Shown here: piece by piece, positions 31,307-35,833 of the stretch
Layout of the letters: every line of letters begins with the position of its first letter
Position numbering within the stretch: position 1 is the stretch's first letter
DNA from: an uncultured Bacilli bacterium
GTDB lineage: Bacteria > Bacillota_I > Bacilli_A > RFN20 > CAG-449
Length of the DNA stretch: 35,833 bases
Direction of reading: 5' to 3'
Assembly: GCA_947632435.1 (NCBI GenBank)
Contig: CANRPC010000017.1
Location: 1 to 35,833 of the forward strand
Program-made: the position numbers and the translations under genes
The notes under the pieces: model-generated
Databases searched by the model: none
Told to the model about the DNA's origin: nothing
The model's input: the letters and a program-made list of their open reading frames with translations, nothing else

Positions 31307-33511
31307 TTAATTAAATTGTGCTGTTGCGGTTAAGCTATAAGCATTTCCATTTGCATCATATACATTAGCAGTTGCTTTAATTTCACCGCTAAATTCACTT
31401 GGTATACCTTTAACAATTACAGTGAAATAATAATAATTATCATAATTTTCTGGTTGGAACATTTGAGCAGCATTACTTCCATCATAATAATAGACACTTG
31501 TATAAACAGTTGTTTGATGATTTGTGGTTAATTCTTTACCATTAATTTCAACTGTAAATGTATAATAATCTAAATATTCTAATGCTTCTTTAGCAATATA
31601 TCCAATAAATCTTACAGAATCATTCTTTTCACTAACTGGATCCGTTTTACCAAATTGATATGCCATATGTACATTTGTATCAACATAATTTGTTTCAGCA
31701 TCCTCTACAAATTTTAAATTTACATAGTATAAATTATCTCCATTACCAGAAATTGTATGCTCTCCAGGTTCAATATTAAACGTAAATTTTTCTTGACTGT
31801 TTTCTTTACTAAAGGATTTTTGTTCATTATCAACAAATAAATGTCTACTTGTTTTAGAAGTTTCAGCAATAATAGTTAAAGTTCCAGATTTTACATTTTT
31901 AAATGTAAATGTACCATTCGTCATTAATGAGTTGCTTCTACTGCTACTATCACCATTCCACTTTATATCTGTACCACCAGAATGTACAAAACCGCCAAAA
32001 TCCTTTCCTTTTTGATAATCCTCATAATCATTAGAATGACTACTACTATCATAAATTACATATTCACTATAGTTTCCGTCATCTTTTACAATTTTTGATT
32101 CTGCAGCAAAATCTACTTCCATAATTTTTTGAACTGTTGATAATTTTGTCTTTTCTACTGTAATAGTGATACTTGTTGATTTTTCATTATCTGTTCCTTC
32201 ATAGATTTTTGCAGTAATTACTGCTTCACCACTTTTACCACCTAAAGTTAATTGACCTTTTTGATCAACATTTACAATTTCAGCTTTATCTGTAGACCAA
32301 CTAACTACTGGTTCAACATTTACTTCTTGACCATTTGAATTAGATGTTTCTACAGTTAATTGATCAGTTTCTTTAGAATAATCAGACCATGTAAAACTTT
32401 CTTTATTAATTTTTATGGTATCTGCATAAACAGCTTCTTCCCATTTTGCATAATAAGTTTTATTTATTGAATATGTCAAAACTAAATCACCATTTTGTAT
32501 TTCAGACCATCCAAGAAATTTGGATTCTTTTTTAGATATATCATTTGGTGCATTTACAAATTCTTTTAACAAATATGCATTATCTTGAATTTCAACTGTT
32601 GCAAAAACTTTTTTTATATTAAAAGATTCAAAATCCGAAGCAAATGTACCACCATTAGCATCAAATGTTGCATATGGAAGAGATTCCCATTTTGCATATA
32701 AAATTTTTGTATCAACTGCAGGAACAAAATTATTAAAATCCCATTTTTGTTCTTTTAAGCATTCTGGATTTTCATACCAACCCTCAACATATTTATGTTC
32801 AATAGTATCAATTATTGGTCCAGGAATAGTAATTTTTCCTGTTTCTTGATCAATGTTTTGTGAATTTGGTTTATCTACATCTTCGTTCCCGTTTAAATCA
32901 AATGTAACAGAACATTTTGCTGGAACTTTTAAAGTAAACACTATTTTTGTATAATTTATGGAATTATCACAATGTAAATAATATGTTCCTGTTGTTAAGT
33001 TTTCAGCAGTACCATTAACAACATCAGTTTTTTTTGTTGATTGTAAAGTTAAAATACCATTGCTATCATATGCATCACTTTTACTACTACTTATAGAGCA
33101 ATTTCGACTGGCAGACCCATTTGAATACATCTCAACATAAATTGATGCTGTGACATTCAACGGAACAACAAATGCAAAATATTTCTTTTTACTACTACCA
33201 CTATTCTTACTTGCACCGCCTGTATTTATTACTTTTTTATATGGCGCTTCTCCATTTTGTATTTTAAGTTCCGCAGAACGATACCAAGATGCACCTTCAA
33301 CTTCATCAATATTAACAGTTTTTTCAGGTAATACATTGTTTGCTACATCATTATATGTACTTTCATCAGCATTATCAAAAACTGTAGTAACAATAGATTT
33401 TATTCCTGCCGCCTCTGCTTTATTTACAACATTATCCTTAGGTAATACCATCTGAGTACCTACGACTCCAAGTAATGCTAAACTTAAGAGTAATATCTTT
33501 TTATTTTTCAT
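31307..33511 (-). CDS. Large secreted protein with InlB-type repeats and Ig-like domain
   Basis: This 734-residue protein has a Sec signal peptide (KNKKILLLSLALLGVVGTQ, cleavage likely after NKAEA near residue 34). A beta-rich domain (45-197) is followed by two Listeria-Bacteroides repeats (200-276 and 279-358, each ending YAKWE), a BIG2-like Ig domain (363-453), a carbohydrate-binding-like beta domain (463-603) and a C-terminal domain (604-734). There is no LPXTG, lipobox or terminal membrane anchor, so it is released or held non-covalently. AGGAGG precedes the ATG. Upstream lies a cre-like site. It is co-transcribed with the micropeptide at 31154. The signal region is nearly identical in DNA to that of the gene at the right edge. 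It is probably an adhesin or glycan binder, by inference. Confidence 0.85.
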   Translation of the reverse strand: MKNKKILLLSLALLGVVGTQMVLPKDNVVNKAEAAGIKSIVTTVFDNADESTYNDVANNVLPEKTVNIDEVEGASWYRSAELKIQNGEAPYKKVINTGGASKNSGSSKKKYFAFVVPLNVTASIYVEMYSNGSASRNCSISSSKSDAYDSNGILTLQSTKKTDVVNGTAENLTTGTYYLHCDNSINYTKIVFTLKVPAKCSVTFDLNGNEDVDKPNSQNIDQETGKITIPGPIIDTIEHKYVEGWYENPECLKEQKWDFNNFVPAVDTKILYAKWESLPYATFDANGGTFASDFESFNIKKVFATVEIQDNAYLLKEFVNAPNDISKKESKFLGWSEIQNGDLVLTYSINKTYYAKWEEAVYADTIKINKESFTWSDYSKETDQLTVETSNSNGQEVNVEPVVSWSTDKAEIVNVDQKGQLTLGGKSGEAVITAKIYEGTDNEKSTSITITVEKTKLSTVQKIMEVDFAAESKIVKDDGNYSEYVIYDSSSHSNDYEDYQKGKDFGGFVHSGGTDIKWNGDSSSRSNSLMTNGTFTFKNVKSGTLTIIAETSKTSRHLFVDNEQKSFSKENSQEKFTFNIEPGEHTISGNGDNLYYVNLKFVEDAETNYVDTNVHMAYQFGKTDPVSEKNDSVRFIGYIAKEALEYLDYYTFTVEINGKELTTNHQTTVYTSVYYYDGSNAAQMFQPENYDNYYYFTVIVKGIPSEFSGEIKATANVYDANGNAYSLTATAQFN
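33408..33490 (-). repeat. Signal-peptide-coding repeat shared with 35748-35833
   Basis: Within this stretch, 33456-33490 matches 35799-35833 at 34 of 35 bases and 33408-33433 matches 35748-35773 at 24 of 26 bases; the middle differs. The two secreted-protein genes share this start, while their mature parts are unrelated by eye, which points to copying or recombination of the 5-prime end. Confidence 0.85.
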
Positions 33512-33544
33512 AAATCCCTCCTATAAATAAGTCACGCTCAAAAA

Positions 33545-33558
33545 TGTAAGCGCTTTAC
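33545..33558. promoter_or_regulatory. Candidate cre site (CcpA/LacI-family operator)
   Basis: TGTAAGCGCTTTAC is close to the catabolite-responsive element of Gram-positive bacteria, with the central AAGCGCTT perfect and one arm off by a base. It lies 34 bp before the start of the 734-residue secreted protein, downstream of any likely promoter, where a bound repressor would act as a roadblock. It stands out in very AT-rich DNA. Confidence 0.5.
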
Positions 33559-33734
33559 TTATATTTCCAAATTATGCTTTTTTATTTGCTTTGTAAATAT
33601 GCTTTTTTTCAAAACAAAAAATTATGTGCCAAAGCACAATGCTAACTCAAAAAAATGAAATTATCATTATTTTATGGGTTTTTCGGTGGTTTTTTTGATG
33701 TTTTTTGACACCAAAAAATTTTTAATTTTCAGCA

Positions 33735-33755
33735 TTATTATACTACGTATAATAA
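33735..33755. promoter_or_regulatory. Inverted repeat holding back-to-back -10 elements
   Basis: TTATTATAC (33735-33743) and GTATAATAA (33747-33755) form a perfect 9-bp inverted repeat. Each arm contains TATAAT, one for each strand. The -35 for the plus strand is poor. It lies 48 bp before the lipoprotein gene at 33803. Another short palindrome, GTGC-CAAA-GCAC, lies at 33625-33636. The rest of 33512-33802 is AT-rich without a gene. Confidence 0.4.
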
Positions 33756-33802
33756 ACAGCAAAATTTAAAATACTAAAAAACATAAAATTTAAGGAGCAA
33801 AT

Positions 33803-34162
33803 ATGCAAAAGAAAAAAATTTTTATCTTAGGAATTTCACTCTTACTACTATTTTCTTGTACTAATAAAGAAAATTCTTCATCAAGTAATTCATCTTCAAA
33901 AGAATATGAATCAAGTTTATCTACTAAAAGTGAAAATGAAGAAAATAATTCATGTATAGAATCATATTCATTAAGTGATACCACAACTAAAGAAAATAAT
34001 TCTTTATCTTCTTCAACTTCAGAAGAGATAACTTCTAGTAATTATTCAACATCACTTCAGGAAACAAGTTCTAATATTTCATCAACATCAAAAGGTGGAT
34101 TAGATGTAAATTCTACTTCCCTAGATAGTGGTATATGGGAACCGCCTGTAATTGTAGGTTAA
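33803..34162 (+). CDS. Small Ser-rich lipoprotein
   Basis: This 119-residue protein has a type II signal peptide ending in the lipobox LFSC (Cys19). The Cys is followed by TNKENS and a long, low-complexity Ser/Thr/Glu/Asn region, then a short non-repetitive tail, SGIWEPPVIVG. TAAGGAG precedes the ATG. The first residues after the Cys are the same as in the convergent lipoprotein at 34252, so the two are paralogues. The disordered stretch looks like a surface spacer that would hold the short C-terminal tail away from the membrane. No known domain is seen. Confidence 0.8.
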   Translation: MQKKKIFILGISLLLLFSCTNKENSSSSNSSSKEYESSLSTKSENEENNSCIESYSLSDTTTKENNSLSSSTSEEITSSNYSTSLQETSSNISSTSKGGLDVNSTSLDSGIWEPPVIVG

Positions 34163-34203
34163 TAAATATTTAAAAATATATTTATATTTTTCCAATAAAA
34201 AAA

Positions 34204-34252
34204 GGATTGAATACTTTAGCTATTTTTAACTAAAATTTCAATCCTATTTTTT
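34204..34252. terminator. Bidirectional terminator between convergent lipoprotein genes
   Basis: GGATTGAA (34204-34211) pairs with TTCAATCC (34237-34244). The stem is flanked by an A run on the left and a T run on the right, so it can end transcripts from both strands. The right T run reaches the stop codon of the 34252 gene. Confidence 0.85.
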
Positions 34253-34536
34253 TATACTTTTGGAAACCAACTTATAGTTTCTTCTTCACTTGTAATACTT
34301 ATACTTGATTCACTACTTGTTTCTAGTTTAGATGATGAAGTTAATTCATCTTCACTAGTTGTAACTGAAGATGATGTACTTGAATTATCTTCAGTTATTA
34401 ATGTTGTAACTTCAGATGAAGAAGTATTTGAACTATCTAAATTATTACTTGAACTAGTTTTACTATTTTCTTTATTTGTGCATCCTAGTAATAACATTAA
34501 TGTTAAACTTATTACTAAGAATATTTTTTTAGACAT
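34252..34536 (-). CDS. Small Ser/Thr-rich lipoprotein, last gene of the second cassette
   Basis: This 94-residue protein has lipobox LLGC (Cys19) followed by TNKENS, identical to the 33803 lipoprotein. A Ser/Thr/Glu low-complexity stretch follows, and the tail is ETISWFPKV. Like its paralogue it ends in a short Trp/Pro-containing tail. Its ATG lies 2 bp after the stop of the 34539 micropeptide gene, so the two are surely co-transcribed and probably translationally coupled; no strong separate ribosome site is seen. Confidence 0.82.
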   Translation of the reverse strand: MSKKIFLVISLTLMLLLGCTNKENSKTSSSNNLDSSNTSSSEVTTLITEDNSSTSSSVTTSEDELTSSSKLETSSESSISITSEEETISWFPKV

Positions 34537-34538
34537 TT

Positions 34539-34688
34539 TTATTTGAATAATCCACCAAATAAACTACCAAAATCAGTTTGACCCATTGCTTGATCAGGAT
34601 CAATGGCATTTAAAACAGAAGTCATTAATACTTCATTTATTTCAACATCATTTAAAATTAATGATGGTTTTACATATATTTTTTTCAT
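34539..34688 (-). CDS. 49-residue micropeptide with a YxxPxL leader-like start
   Basis: ATG 34688 follows GGGAGAG and lies 18 bp after the stop of the secreted-protein gene at 34707. The peptide begins MKKIYVKPSLILNDVEINEV and ends FGSLFGGLFK. It matches the 31154 peptide in start motif, length, an acidic ID/NE pair near residue 17, and a Phe/Gly-rich end, although most other residues differ. That is what one expects of a conserved leader and a variable core, or of a fast-evolving small protein. It sits between a secreted protein and a lipoprotein in one operon. No signal peptide or membrane segment is present. Confidence 0.72.
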   Translation of the reverse strand: MKKIYVKPSLILNDVEINEVLMTSVLNAIDPDQAMGQTDFGSLFGGLFK

Positions 34689-34706
34689 AAATTAATCTCT
34701 CCCAAA

Positions 34707-35833
34707 TTAAGCATTTAAACTATTAATATAACTTTGATATTGTGTAAGCATTTCTTTATCATTTTCTGTTAAACCAAGATCTGTTGATTTATTAATGTAA
34801 TCAGCAACAACACCACTAATTGATCTACTTTTTGAACCACTAGGTTGTTCATCAATAGTAAATGAAACAGTTATTTCAACATCATATTTAGTTATATTAG
34901 TTAATACAAAATCAATATCATAAGAATTACTTTCACCAGTTTTACTTGGTGTTTCTTTTAATTTTGACTTATCTAAAGTGATTGGTCTTGAATCTGAATT
35001 TGGAGCTGTTTGAGCTGAAAAATTAATAGTTCCTAAAGTAGTTTTATCTTCTAAATTATCAATATAAGTTTTTAAAACTGGAACACTAAATCTTAAACAC
35101 GCTGAAGAATTTTCAAAAGAATATTTTATACCTGCATCATCATTAATAGAAGTAACTCCAGTTAAACCTAACTCAAACATTACTTCTTTATTTGCATAAA
35201 CTTCTTGTGTTGGTTCAGTAGATTCAACACTATAAGTAATTTTTAATCGTTTTATTGCACATTCTATACTTTGTGAACCTGCCAAAAAATCAATTTTAAA
35301 TTGACCGTCTATTGATGTATCAATTTTTTCCTTGTCATATATAAGAGTATAAGGTTTATTATTAGTCAAACTAGTTGGTGCGTTACTAGTACCAAAATCG
35401 TATACTGTAAATTTTTTTTCATATTGGTTCCATTACTTGAAAAATTCATATCTTTACACATTTCTGTTTCACCAATATGAATAGTAAATTTTGGATTAGA
35501 TGAATTATTAACGTAGTAATCAAATTCAAATTTTTCAATATTTTTAAAAGATTCCTTTGTTGTTAATATATAATGCTTACTTGATTTAATCCATTTTAAA
35601 TGTAGATAATTTGAATTTGGTGAGCCAAAATAACTTCCAGATTCAACTGAAGCAGCAAGTTCTTCCTTAGGAGCAGCATCTATTTCAAAATTATTTAATA
35701 AATCATCTTCTGTATTAAAATAAATTTCTTTAGTTTCTAATTTTTCTGCCGCCTCCGCTTTATTCACAACATTTTGATAACTATTCATTCCTATAGAAGT
35801 ACCTACGACTCCTAGTAATGCTAAACTTAAGAG
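34707..35833 (-). pseudogene. Second secreted protein, frameshifted and cut by the right edge
   Basis: The frame enters at the right edge in the signal peptide (LLSLALLGVVGTS, then VVNKAEAA), nearly identical to that of the 31307 protein, and runs on as a beta-rich secreted protein. At a run of eight A (plus-strand T run 35412-35419) the frame shifts. Reading nine A continues KKFTVYDFGTSNAPTSLTNN and runs to the stop at 34707, giving about 375 residues within the window. Without the change it stops at 35366. No named domain is seen in the mature part and there is no C-terminal anchor. It may be a real break, phase variation or a sequencing slip. It heads the operon with the 34539 and 34252 genes. 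Confidence 0.75.
35748..35833 (-). repeat. Signal-peptide-coding repeat shared with 33408-33490
   Basis: This is the right copy of the near-identical 5-prime coding stretch of the two secreted-protein genes. It is cut by the window edge, so the true length of the duplication cannot be seen. Confidence 0.85.

Noticed and set aside
33150-33984. Plus-strand frame opposite the secreted protein and minus-strand frame opposite the Ser-rich lipoprotein
   Set aside because: They are shadows of the signal-bearing genes on the other strands, without credible starts.
31154-34688. Calling the micropeptides lasso-peptide precursors
   Set aside because: Only the YxxPxL start fits. The penultimate Thr of the leader and the Gly-to-Asp/Glu ring spacing are not evident, and no lasso cyclase, peptidase or RRE gene is in the window.
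1-35833. Mycoplasma-type code with TGA as Trp
   Set aside because: Trp is encoded by TGG throughout, and the two methyltransferase genes of the restriction systems end at TGA exactly where the protein families end.
1-35833. tRNA, rRNA, insertion-sequence transposase or replication origin
   Set aside because: No cloverleaf, conserved rRNA stretch, transposase motif or DnaA-box cluster was recognised on either strand.

Overview
The window is AT-rich bacterial DNA. It uses the standard code: TGG encodes Trp, nearly all genes stop at TAA, and TGA serves as the stop of the two restriction-system methyltransferase genes. The gene set suggests a Gram-positive-type, low-GC host of the Bacillota/Erysipelotrichia/Mollicutes-related kind: lipoproteins with a lipobox, Listeria-Bacteroides (InlB-type) repeats, a Wzz/BY-kinase-like protein, LicD, and Shine-Dalgarno-led operons with near-consensus sigma-A promoters. 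I cannot name a species. No tRNA, rRNA, CRISPR array or transposase was recognised.

Region 1 (1-16.2 kb) is a cell-surface polysaccharide locus, almost all on the minus strand. In transcription order it holds an ABC exporter, a Wzz/BY-kinase-like protein, two initiating phosphoglycosyl transferases, the complete dTDP-L-rhamnose set (rfbA-rfbC-rfbD-rfbB), a Wzx-type flippase and a LicD-family transferase. Between the second glycosyl-phosphate transferase and rfbA sits a two-gene AAA+ ATPase/subtilisin-like protease operon that matches the IetAS anti-phage/toxin-antitoxin family. Its promoter and the rfbA upstream region share a family of ACGATA boxes. No polymerase and no classical glycosyltransferase is present, so the locus is either completed elsewhere or has lost genes.

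Region 2 (16.2-31.0 kb) is a defence/accessory island. It contains an XRE regulator plus AlbA_2/HATPase protein pair with visibly higher GC, a second AlbA_2 protein in this region (a third lies at 208-1533), and an HpaII-like restriction-modification system (controller, C5 methyltransferase, endonuclease) with controller boxes. The endonuclease gene is frameshifted in a poly-A run. Next come a DUF4143-type ATPase with three iterons over its promoter, an AlwI-like type IIS restriction-modification system with a fused double adenine methyltransferase, an AbiLi/RloA-like ATPase without its usual partner, a decayed DUF4143 gene end, and another DUF4143 ATPase preceded by four exact-period 23-bp tandem repeats. 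A 17-bp direct repeat brackets 16.25-21.97 kb.

Region 3 (31.0 kb to the end) is a cluster of secreted proteins. Two related secreted proteins share an almost identical signal-peptide region. Each is followed directly by a 46-49-residue peptide that begins MKK(I)Y(I/V)KP(E/S)L, and two Ser/Thr-rich lipoproteins that share the residues CTNKENS after the lipobox lie beside them. This repeated large secreted protein/micropeptide/lipoprotein cassette is the best candidate in the window for an undescribed system. The second secreted protein runs off the right edge and carries a poly-A frameshift.
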